Positions 22,868 to 35,897 are shown, counted from the stretch's first letter. The stretch is 64,000 nucleotides of DNA from Alisma plantago-aquatica (GCA_963693085.1 OY856411.1:116428767-116492766); one strand, 5' to 3'. A program made the numbers and translations. The notes: a model not told the origin generated them from the letters alone.

Positions 22868-22879
22868 TGGTATTAGAGC
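22868..22879 (+). other. Primer-binding site, initiator-Met tRNA (one mismatch)
   Basis: TGGTATTAGAGC differs by one base from the canonical TGGTATCAGAGC and is followed by ATAGGTTGAG, common in Ty3 chromoviruses. The change is C to T. Confidence 0.8.
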
Positions 22880-22927
22880 ATAGGTTGAGTGTGTAGTTAC
22901 TCTAACTCAAGATCAGGGGACGATAAG

Positions 22928-23145
22928 TGTAACATCCCTGACATGGGTTATGATTTAACCCTTGGTGCTTTGTTTAAGAAAGATAATTATATGCTTGATA
23001 TTATCTTTTGAAAAATAATTAGGGCTCAAGAGGAACTTATATTTCAATTTTAGTCCTTTTTTAATGATGTTGAAAATAATGTTTTTCTTGTGTTGGACTA
23101 AAGTGCAAATTACCCAATTTGAGGGGTTAAATTGCTAATGTTACA
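22928..23145 (+). mobile_element. 218-bp mini LTR of the Tekay type with target duplication
   Basis: Starts TGTAACATCCCTGACATGGG, the same start as the Tekay LTRs, and follows their sequence for about 208 bp. It then ends TAATGTTACA. The ends form an 8-bp inverted repeat (TGTAACAT and ATGTTACA). ATAAG flanks it on both sides (22923-22927 and 23146-23150), giving a clean 5-bp target duplication. It sits in the leader of the Ty3 element between its primer-binding site and gag. It may be a solo LTR shrunk by deletion or a small non-autonomous element. Confidence 0.8.
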
Positions 23146-23230
23146 ATAAGAGACCAATAGGATTAGGACTTAGGTGTCTTTCTTCTAGCTATAATTTTCT
23201 AACAGGAAATGTTTTGTTATACTATTGTAG

Positions 23231-23308
23231 ATGGCAGAAAGAGGACGTGGTCATGAGGACCAAGCTAAGAGCCACATTGGACCTCATCCTCAAGCGATGG
23301 GTGGTGGT
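23231..23308 (+). pseudogene. N-terminal gag fragment of the Ty3 element starting at 20040
   Basis: An ATG at 23231 opens a 26-codon frame beginning MAERGRGHEDQAK, placed as expected downstream of the primer-binding site at 22868. It is cut at 23308 by the insertion of Tekay-2. Continuation on the far side of Tekay-2 was not found, because the right end of Tekay-2 is also truncated. The basic Gly/Arg-rich start fits chromovirus gag, but the piece is too short for certainty. Confidence 0.45.
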
Positions 23309-25427
23309 TGTGATAGCCAACTTACAAACACAAGATTAACTAATGTGGAAGTGATTACTAGTAGAAAATTACTGAAAATCACTTAAAATTAAAACCATTT
23401 ATCAAGAGATCCATTCACAGGAAAACTCTTTCATTCAGAACCAAAGTAAAACATTACATACTGGCTCATTAGTACATCTCTTGTACTATTCCTCTCGAAA
23501 GTTACAACATTAACTACTATGTTAAATTGTACATCAATAGTATAAAAATCTCTAGGCATCAAGCCAAAATCTCAGATTGAATTGTCAAAACACTAACTCC
23601 TAGGACCCGAGAGTATAGAAACGAATCGTTGGAGTAACTATATAGAACCAGATAGCCAATGTCTCCACCTGATCGATCACTACTATCCTTGTGGCTACTG
23701 CTGCTCTTCCCCTACAGAAGAGTTTCTACCTTGATGTCTGCATCTACCTAAAAACATCAAATCCCATGAGGGTGAGACAATTATAAAAATTGCCCCATTG
23801 GGAGATATAACTCTCCACCAAAACATTCTCATTGCAGTTTAATAGAAATAAAATTAGCAGTGGGATAATATTAATGAGTAGCAGATGAATCAACATCTAT
23901 ACAGATTAGAGAAACATTCTTATGCAAGTATTTCAGTTATAAACTTGATAAAGCAGCATGTCTCATATTCAGTATGAAATCAAAGAACATAGGTAACATT
24001 TATGTACCAGGGACATGCTAAGCAGTGTAACATCAACCAATAATTCTCGTATTTCAATCTTATACAAAATACACTACACGGCTGATTATATTTTACAAAT
24101 AGATTTAAGCTCTGAGGAGATGAGGTATACCGCTCATACTCCAACCGACCATTTCTAGAATCAAAATCGGTACCATAAATAGGTCAATGGAAGAGTCGGA
24201 TTCCCATGACCTCCCACATCCTAGTCAGCACAGGACTACAAGCAGGATTGTGTTGACTACTCAAATAGCTTTCCAAGGTATAATGGAACTTCTCTATAGA
24301 GTTACAACATCAACTATAGTCTCATCGGCAATCGAGAGCATTATCGTTTATCTCCATTGACCCGACATAAAATAACATTGGGAGATTACTGATACATCCA
24401 TCCCAACCATCGGGAGATGTATGATACATCTACCCCGACACATGAAGGATTGAGAGGTTTAGTGTTTACCTTCCCTCAATCTCTTCACCCGGATGTAAGG
24501 ATATTTTCGCCCATTTAACCCCACATATTCAGAATATGCAAATTCTAGTAATTCCATAGAAAACATGTTTCACCATCACCAACTACTGACGATAATGGAT
24601 CTATGGTCAGAGCACTACATGATAAGATTTCACTTGATTAATTAAGTACACTTTCATATTCTTTTAGCATCAATCAAGTTCTCAAACACAACTTATTATG
24701 ACAATGCTATAAAGAAACATGTACTAATTTCATCAAATACTTAACTGTCTTTGACAGATAATGGGAACTCAATCCCTTATTTCCAAAGTAGGAATTCTCA
24801 TCCCTTCTCAATTTCATCACCATAATCATATGGCCCTGGGTAATTAAACCCTTGATTTCTCATTAAGCATTGTTACCACTTTTCCAGGTAACCATCACCT
24901 TTAGGTCAACTGAGCAAGGCAATCATGATACTTGCTATTACAAGCATCACACATGGTACTTGAGGCATATTAACTCTCTTGTTACCTCTTACTAGGCAAC
25001 AAGGTATATTTATGACACTCAAGGTACAATCACAACGAAGAATTAAATATCATAGCTCATACCTGGCCGTGATCATCATTTCAACATACCTACATGGTTA
25101 GCACAGATGATAACAGTGATATCAATTGCATAACAGAACCATGTACAACAATTATGAATCCACTATTCATGGGTAACACCACTATTGCCTTACCAGGGTT
25201 AGGGTTTCCCATTTCATGTCATATGAGGATAATCATCCCATTATCACATCAAAGATATGGTTTATCGCCATATTGCCCAAGATTAGGGTTTGTTAAGCAT
25301 TACATAGAATTACCCTGGATTTGAGCTTCATAACACATTAAATATCAAGGTTTCTCATGAAACCATCCTTAGTTAGAGTTTCACATCAAATTCACCCTGT
25401 GATAGGAACTGTATTCAATAATCCACA

Positions 25428-25590
25428 ATTAGGGTTTACGTTTCATCCCAATTAGGGTTTCATGCTCCATTACCCATAATTATGGTTTACTATTCATCCC
25501 AATTAGGGTTTCATGTTTCATCACCCATAATTAGGGTTTACTATTCATCCCAATTAGGGTTTCATGTTTCATCACCCATAATTAGGGTTT
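25428..25590. repeat. About 51-bp telobox-containing unit, three copies
   Basis: Units carrying CCCAATTAGGGTTTCATG and CACCCATAATTAGGG are repeated about three times, giving a dense run of TTAGGGTTT. Part of the same array is seen in the other LTR at 38020-38111 and 52460-52540, on either side of the copia insertion. Confidence 0.8.
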
Positions 25591-26087
25591 TCGATCACAT
25601 TACTCTTAATTAGGTCTACACACATCATCATCCTACATTAGGGTTACATCCATACCTTGAATTAGGATTTCAATTATAATGGCCCTAGATTAGGGTTAAG
25701 GTTCAACAACCTTGTCAGTTAGGATTTATGTTCATGATTAGGGTTTCATGATCTCTTTACTTAGGGATCATACCCTTAATCACCACATGAATCATACTCA
25801 TGTATCAACTCCATGCTATCATTCCTCTCAACTTTATTAGGTCATATCAACCCTTAGTCAAGTTCATACAACTATGAATGACATGGTGTACCAAGTCATT
25901 ACTCTTGTAAGTAATTAGGGTTCCTTCCTTAATCGACACTAATCACTTAGGTACTATTAGGGTTTAAACCTTTGTACCTTTATTGATTATCATTACTAAT
26001 CATCTTTGGATTATTGGAACTTTCATTATCTTCAATTATCCAAGTAATTGAATCACCATCAGCCTCCATGCGGTTTTGAGGTTCATC

Positions 26088-26585
26088 ACCAAACAGTTTT
26101 AAAACCGTTTGCCACCAAACGATTTTGATTTCCAATTGCACCATTGAAGTGACTATTGATTATTCAATTGAAGGGTTCATCAATCTAAATAATTAGATCA
26201 TCATCCATGCTTTAAGGATCAACCACTAACCCACAAAACGGCTTTAAAATCGTTTGGTCCCAGACGGTTTCAAGATCGTTTGGTCCCAAACGGTTTCAAG
26301 ACTGTTTGGGCTCAAACGGTCTCAAGACCATTTGACCCAAAACGTCTGAAATCGTTATGACCAATCAAGGATTTATTCAATCAACGTGATTAGGGTTTCC
26401 ACTTGAAGGATTATGCACACATTGAATCAATCAATTAAGTCCATTGGATCATCATCCAACATGTGATGAAGTTCAGACCTCAAACGGTCATCTATACCAA
26501 ACGGTCAACTTCTCCATGCGTTATGGAGTCCAAAGCACCAAACGGTTTGGTGAAACCGTTTGGATCAAAGGTCCAAGACCGTTTT
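26088..26585. repeat. Palindrome cluster AAACGGT...ACCGTTT in Tekay-2 3' LTR
   Basis: About ten copies of the inverted repeat also found at 8117-9165, for example AAACGGTTTCAAGATCGTTT. Many copies show C to T or G to A changes relative to the perfect palindrome. Confidence 0.82.
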
Positions 26586-28019
26586 CTCTTGATTTTTGAT
26601 TAAGGTGTGTGATTATGAATAGGTTGTCATCTTCAACCTTTAGACTCACGGAACTACTGCCATTTTCTTTGGCAACTTCATTAATCAAGCAAGGCTATTG
26701 CAATAATAACAATTAACTCAATTGCATGAAGAAATCGAATTCAATGACAAAGATTTAGGGTTAAAGTTATATAAACCGCCTTCAAATATGATCCCAAGCT
26801 CCAATCTTCACGGATCCAATGGTGGTTGAAGCTCTAGCAACCTCCCAAGGTCGTTTCTCAAGCTTTTGGAGTGAAAGGATTGGCTAGGGTTGAAGATGGA
26901 GTGAAGCAATGAAGGAATTATACATTGCTTTATGATTTTTACCATGAAATAAAGAAGAACGAATATCAAAGACTTACCAACAGGTTGGGGATGTGCTTCC
27001 TGCTGTTCCTAGCTTTATTGGTCAGTTTTGCAAGCAAGGAGAAGAAAGAAATCCGAAAAGATCCTTAGGTGGGTTGGAAAAGGCTCTTTTATAAGAAAAT
27101 TGATGAAAGAGAAAATGTTTTTATAAAAATCAATTAATTCCAAAAATTTTGCCACCTCTTTCTCCTTGGTTTTATTACATGCAAAGACATCTCAATCCCA
27201 CCGAGCTCCCTTCCATTATCCATGGATTAAGGGAAAAGAAATTAAGCACCTTAATCCTTTATAATATTAATATATATTTTTGAGTGGAAATGCTTTTCCT
27301 TATAATAAGGTGAGTGGAATTTCACCTCCTTATGATATTTTCGGTCCTTTCAAAGCCCAAGGACGCTCAAACACATCTGAATTCCACCATTTTAATTTTA
27401 GTTGAAGGCCCTTCAATAATTTATATTTATTTTTGCATTAATGTTTCCATTATGGTTAAATCTTGATTATTATAATATCAAGATTCTCTCTCCTCCAACT
27501 TCATTCAAATGAGGTGCCCCTCTCATTTTATTTTCTCCACATGATGACAAGAAACATTAGGGACCTTATTGAAGTTTTAATTTACATATTGCACCCTAGG
27601 TTTTGGGCAAATTGCACATTACACCAAAACTAGGTTTTCATGCACAAACATTGCTTTATCAACTCTTTCTTGGCATTCAGGCTATCACAAGCCATACCTC
27701 TGCGACATCTTCACTGTCATGATGCTTCAACATATGAGGAACGTATTATCATGCACAAATTGCAAATAAACCCCTCAACTTGGGTGATTTTCACTTTAGT
27801 CCAAAACAAGCAAAATATTGATTTCAACAATATTCAAAAAGGACTAAAAATCCAATATAAGTTCCTCTTGAGCCTTAATTACTTTTCAATGATAAGAGAA
27901 AGCATATAATCACTTCTATTAAGCAAAACACCTAGGGTTAATTCATAACCCAGGTCAGGGATGTTACAAGTTTATCCACCCCTTACAATGATTTCGTCCC
28001 TGAAATCATCAACAAAACA

Positions 28020-31000
28020 TTAAGAGAAAAGAGTAGGATATTTCCTCCTCATCTCATCCTCTAGTTCCCATGTAGCTTCTTCAACACCATGGTGATTCCA
28101 GAGAACTTTCACAAGACTAATGTCTTTTTTTTTCAACTTCTTGATTCTTGTATCAAGAATCAACACAGGTCCTTCAACATAAGATATGTCATCATTTAGT
28201 TCTACCTCCACAGGTTGTAGAACTAACTCAGTGTCAGGATGACACTTCTTCAGCATAGATGTATGGAACACCGGATGCAATCTATGCAGCTCAGGTGGTA
28301 ACTCCAGCGTATAGGCTACCTTTCCCATCCTTTCAATGATTGTATAAGGCCCCATAAATCTAGGAGCTAACTTCCCTTTCTTTACAAATCTCAGGATGCC
28401 TTTCCAAGGTGAAACCTTGAGGTACACCCTGTCTCCGACTTGGAATTCCAAGGGTCTACGATGCTTGTCAGCATAGGATTTCTGGCTATCCTGGGCTGTT
28501 TTCAACTGTTGTTGTATGATCTTTATCTTCTCACTTGTTTGTGAACCAGCTTAGGACCCAAAAGTTGGTATTCATCAGTTTCATACCAACATAGGGGAGA
28601 TCTACAACGTCTACCATACAAAGCCTCATATGGTGCCATGTCAATATTGTGCTGATAGCTGTTATTATAAGAAAACTCTATCAAGCTCAGATGTAGATCC
28701 CAACTCCCTACAAACTGAAGGATACATGCCCTAAGCAAGTCCTCCAAGGTCTGTATCATCCTCTCAAACTGTCCATCTGTCTACGGATGAAAAGTTTTAC
28801 TAAAACTCAGTTGAGTGCCCAAAGCTTTATGAATTCATTCCCAAAAAGACTCATAAACTGAGGACCTCTATCAGAAACTATTGTAACTGGCACCCCGTGC
28901 AAACGCACTATCTCATATACATAAAGTTGTTCCAGCTTCTCAGCTGTATAGGTGGTCTTAACAGGTAAGAAATGTGTTGTCTTTGTCAACCTATCAACTA
29001 TCACCCAAATGGAATCATGACTTTTGGCTGTTCTAGGCAACCCAACCACAAGGTCTATAGTTACATGATCCCATTTCCACTGTGATATAGGTAGGGGTTG
29101 CATTGTTCCTGCGGGCTTCTGATGTTCAGCTTTAACCTACTGATACACCAGACATCGTATAACAAACTCAGCAACGTCCTTCTTCAAACCAGGCCACCAA
29201 TACATATCATTTAAGTTATGATACATCTTGGTGCTACCTGGATGCATAGCATACATTGAAGAATGAGCTTCTTCCATAACTAACTTTTTTAGGTTATCAA
29301 CATCAGGTACTACCATCCTACCATGGTAATAAACTACCTGATCATCAGAATCATGGAAACCATCCTATTTCTCACTGTCATATTATGATCTGATCTACTG
29401 AATCATAGTATCAGTCTATTGTTCTTCTTTAATCTGTTGTCTCATAGTTGGTTTTTATGTACATCTCAGCTAACAACCTGGCTAACAATGGTACTTTAAG
29501 CTGTACATTGTCTTGCCGCAAAGATATAAACATATCCCTCTTAAAGCATACTAAGGAGTTTAGTTGTGTTTTATCTAGGGCTGGTGTTGCTGATTTCTAC
29601 TTAGTGCATCAGCAACTACATTGGATTTCCCTAGATGATAATCAATTGTACAATTGTAGTCCATGATTAACTCCATCTAGCGGTGTTGCCTCATGTTAAG
29701 TTCATGCTGAGAAAAGATATACTTCATATTCTTATGGTCTGTGAAAATCTGGAGTGTTTCTCCATAGAGATAATGCCTCTGGATCTTCAAGGCATGGACC
29801 ACATCATCTAACTCTAGATCGTATGTCGGATAATTCTCCTCATGTTTCTTAAGCTTTTAAGAAGCAAAAGAAATCACTTGCTTATCCTTCATCAACACAC
29901 ATCCTAAGCAATTCTTAGAGGCATCACAGAAAACCATATACCCTTTTCCTTGCTCAGGTAGCACCAACACAGGTGCACTTGTCAACCTTTCCTTCAGCAA
30001 CTAAAATGATTGACACTTGTCACTCCAGACAAAAGGAATTTCCTTCCTTGTCAACTTGGTCAGGGGTAAGGCTATTGAACTGAGGTTCCTAATGAACCTC
30101 CTGTAATAGCCTGCCAGTCCTAGGAAACTCCTTATCTCTGTTGGTGTTTTTGGTTGTTCCCATTGCATGATAGATTCTACTTTCTTAGGATCAACACGAA
30201 TACCTGAGGTAGATATTACGTGTCCAAGAAAAGAAACTTCTGGCAACCAGAACTCACATTTACAAAACTTAGCATATAACTTATGCTCCCTCCGCAAAGT
30301 CAGAGCTTGATGAAGATGCTGCTCATGTTGTTGAGAAGCTCTACTATATATCAGAATGTCATATATAAAGACGACAACATACTGATCCCAAAAATGTCGA
30401 AAGATTCTATTCATGAGTTCCATAAATGCAGCTGGTGCATTAGTTAGTCCAAACGACATAACTGTGAACTCATAGTGACCATACCTCATCCTAAAGGCAG
30501 ACTTAGGTATGTCACCCTCCTTGATACGTAACTGATGGTATCCTGACCTCAGATCTATCTTAGAAAAGACAGTCGCACCATGCAACTGGTCAAACAAGTC
30601 ATCAATCCTTGGTAGAGGATACTTGTTCTTTATAGTCACCTTGTTTAACTGTCTATAGTCAATGTATAAACGCATAGACCCATCCTTTTTCTTAACAAAA
30701 AGGACCGGAGCACCCCATGGTGAAGTACTTGGTCGGATAAAACCCTTCTCAAGCAACTCTTACAATTGTTTTTGAGCTCTGCCATTTCAGCAGGCGCCAT
30801 CCTATATGGTATTTGTGCTATTGGTTGCGTGCCTGGGATTAGATTAATCTCAAAATCAATATCTAGGGTTGGTGGAACACCTGGAAGTTCTTTAGGAAAT
30901 ACATCTTCAAATTCTCTGACTATCGGAACTTCAGAAGGATGAGGACTCTCCATTGTGGTATCAACCACATTGGCTAAGAATGCAAGGCATCCTTGTCTCA

Positions 31001-31256
31001 TCAACCTCTCAGCCACCAAAGCTGACACAAGACAGGTTGGAAGAATTTTTCTATCTTCCTGAAAGATCCATGTGTCACCACCATCTGTTAACACAGCTTG
31101 CTTGGACTACAATCTAAGACAACCTTATATTTCTCTAAGGTGTCCATCCTAATGATTATATCAAACCCATTTATCTCAATGGGTATAAGATTCACTTGAA
31201 TGCAGTGATCAGAAAAGAAAAGATTGTATGGAGAACACACTTCCTGCAACATTGCA
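28020..31256 (-). pseudogene. Tekay-2 pol (protease C-terminus to chromodomain), broken
   Basis: Domains in element order: end of protease (31256-31090), reverse transcriptase (about 30850-30010), RNase H (to about 29650), integrase (about 29330-28560) and an intact chromodomain end (about 28190-28020, finishing RKYPTLFS). The reverse transcriptase active site reads FIYD instead of FIDD (Tyr codon at 30361-30363), which removes a catalytic aspartate. At least four frameshifts are present (near 31090, 30770, 28840 and 28525). Stops include TAG at 30001, 29677, 29137 and 28782, all at positions where Tekay-1 or the family has Gln or Trp. The 5' part of the protease is separated by the solo LTR. 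Confidence 0.88.
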
Positions 31257-33604
31257 TGTGATGGAGTGATCTTTTGGAATATAATATACTTAATATCATT
31301 ATGATAGTCCTTGAAGTAAGTGGTGACCATATGAAGGTATTCTAATTAGCCCGATAAAAGTTGAAAGTCATTTATATTAATAATATGATTAATGCCCTTA
31401 AGTATGTGCCTCTTTGAATAAGTTGTTGATTGATCAAATAGTGGAAACTTGAAACCAGGTTTGAATGCGTTGAAGTTGGGAAGATAATAGGGGCACAATT
31501 AACTTTTTGTTAGATTTCAATGCTCCTAGAGTGTCTTAGATTTGGAATCTGGGAAATAATGTACATTTGGATGCATGGAGAATAAGCTTTATGATTATTT
31601 ATCCAAGTCCTGATTCTTTTGAGTGTCTTATGGCCTAGCTAGTGGGCTTGTCCCCCGGATAGTATACCCTGACATGATTACATCCACGACTGGGTGATAT
31701 TAGATCGTCCGGTTATTATCATCTCCATTGCAGTTAGAAGCGTGGGTGACAGGAGGCAACAACGTGGTTGCTGGGTTTGTGGCTGATCGTGGGATGGAAG
31801 GAGAGATGGGGTAGTTGTATCTGATGTGGAAGACCCCTCAAAGACATGACCATTCCCAGTTAACCCTACATCCTCACAACAACTTTCAGATGAAGGAGTA
31901 AGAAAAGGCAGCAGCAGCCATGAGGGATGAGCTCCTCATCTAGTGAGTATGGAAGACCTGACGAACAGGAGTGCAAACGGGTCACCGGAGCCTTTCCAAC
32001 CACGCAACAACACCTCAGAAGGGAGTAGAGGATCTCGCAATGACGGCTGCATCGTGGGAGCTTCGACAGTAGAAGGAGGGGTCGTCTGTTGAAACCTTCC
32101 CTTCTCCTTAGTTACGGTGGTAGGACTTTGCTCGCCGGACGAGGACCGACGACAGCAGCCTGTTCCAGGAAGAGAGGAGGTAGCACGTGTGTCCAGGCAT
32201 CAGATCCAGCCCCAATCGTGGTGCTCATACGCGGCGGTGACACCTACAGGAGAACGGGGCGGCAGACAGAGAACCACGCGCAGGCACCATGGCGGCGCTG
32301 AGAACAGAGAGAAGAGCCACGCAATGACGCTTGAGAGCAAGCGAGCGGCGGCGCTCAGGCAGACTCGCAAGGAGGAGACCACCGGCGGTGAGCCTGAGGA
32401 GGCCGGAGGTACCCAACCACGACGGCGCCCTGCAGAATAGAGGACGCAGGTAGCGGGCGTCTGCAGGATACGCGAGAAAGGAGAAAAACCCTAACCCGAT
32501 CCGACGAACCGACTGCCTGACGCTGAACCAACCAGGTCCATAGCCAAGAACCAAACCGGATCTGCTTGGGATGAGAAGAGTTGGAGGCCATGCCCAAGTG
32601 GACACATGGCAGACCAGGATTGGTCGCATAAGGTAAAAATCCCAGAATTGTTCAGTTCTTAGATAAATCACAGTAAATAGCTCGCTTATCAGAAAAATGC
32701 AAATAAGGTACCATTTTTCTCAGAAAAATGTGTAGAACACAATAGAAACATCATATCATGCTTTTGATGCATTAATATCAGAGTAATCATGTAAGATGTA
32801 AAATGGTCTTTTCATGCATAATAAATAATAAACAAAGACCTAAAATTGTGGAAAAAGGCCAGTAAGTCTATAATCATGTTTACAGTGCATATGATGTCAG
32901 ATATGGTCATGTTGATGCACAAAATCATGTAATTTGCTCCATATGGCTAATTAGGGATTTTAACCCTAAATAAAATACAATAAATGCATAGAGACTCAAT
33001 AAATGCTGAAATTCACTGAGTAAGCTCATATCAGTATATTGAACCTCGGTTTTAAATATGAGATCATAATGATGAGTAGAATCCATGTTATATGAAGATG
33101 AATCTTAATACATGTTATAAAACTCTATTCTAGGTTAATGAGGTAACCTAGGGTTAATATGTGCATAAAAAGGATAGGGAACCTAATGTTTAGGTAATAA
33201 ACCATAATCTGGAAAATGACATCAGTATGATAATTCTTAGACAAGAATGAAAGTAATCATGATAATACCATAATGAGATAAGAGAAACCCTAATATGCAC
33301 ATAACTAGGGTTAAGATGAGACGTATGATGATGAGAACCTGATGATAGTATGTAATCTTATCTTAATTAGGTTTGACCAAGATATAGATGACATCAGGAG
33401 TATATGTGATGATTAGGTTTCTCTTTGGAAGGTACGTCGTTACCTCTTACTTGGCTTATTATACAATATGCTTGTGTTATATGAGTAGTAAAATACTTGG
33501 CATATGGTATTGATTGAAATGATTGTTCTTGTATGATATGTTGCATGATTTTCCATACTTACTGCTATGAACACATCAAACATAATATATTTGTTCCATT
33601 ATAT

Positions 33605-33765
33605 GAAAGCACTAACTCTTTGGCAGTGTGCTTGGAAGTGACCTAACTCTTTGGTAGTGGTCACATTGTACATATGACCTAACTCTTTGGTAGTGGTCTG
33701 ACCTAACTCTTTGGTAGTGGTCACCTTGTACAAATGATCTAACTCTTTGGTAGTGATCATAAAGG
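33605..33765. repeat. Repeat TGACCTAACTCTTTGGTAGTGGTCA, five copies
   Basis: Five copies of a unit with core CTAACTCTTTGGTAGTG are present at irregular spacing. Most are bounded by TGACC and GGTCA, so each unit has short inverted ends. The cluster lies about 150 bp upstream of the TATA box of the solo LTR, in U3. Confidence 0.85.
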
Positions 33766-33909
33766 CCTTGATATATAATGGAAAATAAGCTTAAAATATG
33801 TGTTCTCTTTTGTTAATGAACATCTTTGTGCAAGTATATGTTTTTCTTATATTCTTCTGTTACAGCCAAGTATATTAGTTTTATCTTATTGCCAAGATAT
33901 GATGAGAGG

Positions 33910-33919
33910 TATATAAAAG
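33910..33919 (+). promoter_or_regulatory. TATA box of the solo LTR
   Basis: TATATAAAAG, followed after about 20 bp by an inverted repeat around TACAATATTC. It fits a U3/R promoter position, about 450 bp from the LTR end. Confidence 0.6.
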
Positions 33920-34369
33920 ACACGTAGGCGTACTCAGTACAATATTCATGAAATATTGTGCTGACGTGTACCGCATGTAATCTTTTGTTTTAGGTTTTGG
34001 TTATGCTCTTGAAGATCCAGGATAGTTTCGAGTTGTGTGGCGAGCTGATGTTCAGGTGGACCTGTTGTCTTAAGATCCTGTTGTTTAGTTGTAGCTCATG
34101 TATATGTATAGTTTGTTGTTCAATATGTAATATCAAATGTTGTAACAATTCATGTTGTAATTATATGTTGAATGGTGAACATGTGTGTATGGTTTTATTA
34201 TTGTTCATGTACATGTGCTACTGATGTATGTTCCTTCTGACTCCCTTGAGTTTCTTCTTCTTAGCCTCGTGTGGGATGTTTAAATTGGGATTCTCGCTGA
34301 GGTGAGGGTTTCAATTTGGACGTCACACATCAGATTAAATTTTAGAAAATTTGGGGACGTCACATTGCA

Positions 34370-35786
34370 GATCCCATCAAAGGTATTTCTAGCAGAAAGC
34401 TATCTGCTCTATGACTGACAATCACATTGTAGTCATTAATCACTTCTCGAGTGATGAAAGAGTGTGTAGCACCTAGATCTATTAACACAGATAAGAAGCA
34501 AGATAAAGACATATCTGAATAAATCAGTTCCATCTGACCTGTCACAACCCGAGGGTTGACTACTACTTTAGACTAGTTCATAGCATAGAACCTAGTTGTC
34601 GCTTGTTGTTGACCATGTGCTCGATTGTTAGATGTTGATGAATCGGCTTGGGACGCTTGTCCACATCCTCTAGCACCACTACCAGGCTGTTGCCTCTAAG
34701 AGCCCTGCTGACTTTGCCTCGGTTGCTAGGTCACATTCCTCACTTTCTCAGGACAGTCCTTCACCACATGCCTTCTCTTCCACATCTATAACAAGCTACA
34801 TTCCCCCTCAGTTGTTTGGGTGGTCCTGTTACTGACATAGAGGATGAGTTGTGAGCTCCCTTTGGTGGTAAACTATGGTTTCTACCCTTACTTGCTGTCC
34901 GCTGCGTTTGGGTATTGAACCTTGGTGGTGGTGTAGGAACAAAATACCTAGGTTTCTTGAAACTTCTAGCACTCTCTCCTTGAAACTGTGGGTATTCCTT
35001 CTTACCCTTGGTTTGTCGCTTCTCAATTACATACCTCTCTATGCATCTTACAGACTCCACAAAAGTCGCAAACCTCTCTTGGTTCTCCAGAGCAGAGACC
35101 AGAGTGGTTAATTCAATGTTCAACCCCTTCTCAAACCGCCAAATTCTCTCCTCATCATTAGATGTCATGTGCGGACAGAACCGCAACAACTCCATGAACC
35201 TAGCCTCATACTCTCTAATGTTCATTGGACTTTGTTTAATTCTCTCAAACTGAGAGATCTTCTCAACTAGATATGTCTTGGGAAAGTATGTAGCAACAAA
35301 TTCACGCCTGAATTCATCCCATCCAATCACAACTCCAGGTCTTTTACCCTCCTCAATTATCCACCAGTGGCTAGCACTCCCTTTGAGGAGATATACAACA
35401 TGCTTGACCCTCTCATCATTAGGAATCATAAGGATTCTGAAGGCTTTCTCCAACTCAGTCAACCATAGGTCAGCATCTGCTGGGTCAACCGTACCAGCAT
35501 ACTCTAAGGCTCCTACCCTCTTAAGCCTTTCAAAACTCTTACCGAAACTATGTCTTTCATCATGGGTTGGTGCCCTATGTGCAGGTGCTAGCATTCTATC
35601 CGTCATGTGGGTCATAGCTACCATAAACTGCCTGCACATAGCCTGGAAGGCTGGGTTCCCCATATCAGCTGGGTTGAACTGGGGCTGTTCAGGTACAGGT
35701 TACTCCCTGTCCTGGTCTCTTCCACCACTTCCCGATGCAGCAACACTACTCTCAGCAGTGTGTTCATCGCGTGATCCAGACATCAT
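34370..35786 (-). pseudogene. Tekay-2 gag and start of protease, broken
   Basis: The start is placed at 35786, where two ATG codons open a frame beginning MMSGSRDEHTAESS. The Ty3 capsid domain is well preserved (ADLWLTELEKAFRILMI, SASHWWIIEEGKRPG, FEKGLNIELTTLV). The zinc knuckle begins CYRCGRE near 34790 and is broken by a one-base frameshift. Later segments and the protease motif LIDLGATHS (about 34475) follow in other frames up to the solo LTR at 34369. Stops include a TAA near 35700 and TAGs at 34736, 34696 and 34573. All three TAGs replace glutamine codons. Confidence 0.85.
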
Positions 35787-35897
35787 TAGTTCTTCTTCTC
35801 CTATACGAGCAGAAGATACTATCAGATAAACTAGAAAACACTTAGAATAGACTCAACAACCTTAATCCTATGTCTCTGTAGACTCAGCAAATCTAGA

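Larger units (their letters stand above)
23309..27968 (-). repeat. 3' LTR of Tekay-2, full length (4.66 kb)
   Basis: Plus-strand ends are TGTGATAGCC (23309) and GGGATGTTACA (27968), so in element orientation it begins TGTAACATCCC and ends in CA. It matches the other LTR at 35916-38111 and 52460-53398. It carries telobox-rich 51-bp tandem units (25428-25590) and the AAACGGT palindrome cluster (26088-26585). This is the best complete reference for the LTR in the window. Confidence 0.88.
31257..34364 (+). mobile_element. Solo LTR (3.1 kb) of a Ty3-type element
   Basis: Starts TGTGATGGAG and ends GGGGACGTCACA. TTGCA flanks it on both sides (31252-31256 and 34365-34369), a clean 5-bp target duplication inside the protease region of Tekay-2. 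There is no gag, pol or primer-binding site, so it is a solo LTR. A TATA box (TATATAAAAG, 33910-33919) about 450 bp before the right end suggests plus orientation. It has a GC-rich block at about 31700-32530. A promoter-distal hairpin lies at about 33937-33969 (TCAGTACAATATT and its near complement). ORFs in the GC-rich block show no family motif. Confidence 0.85.

Noticed and set aside
22928..23145. MITE with TGTAACAT inverted ends
   Set aside because: Nearly all of its sequence matches the Tekay LTR start, so an LTR derivative explains it better; kept as a mini LTR.
32089..32671. Several ORFs up to 148 aa
   Set aside because: GC-rich block inside the solo LTR; composition by-product.
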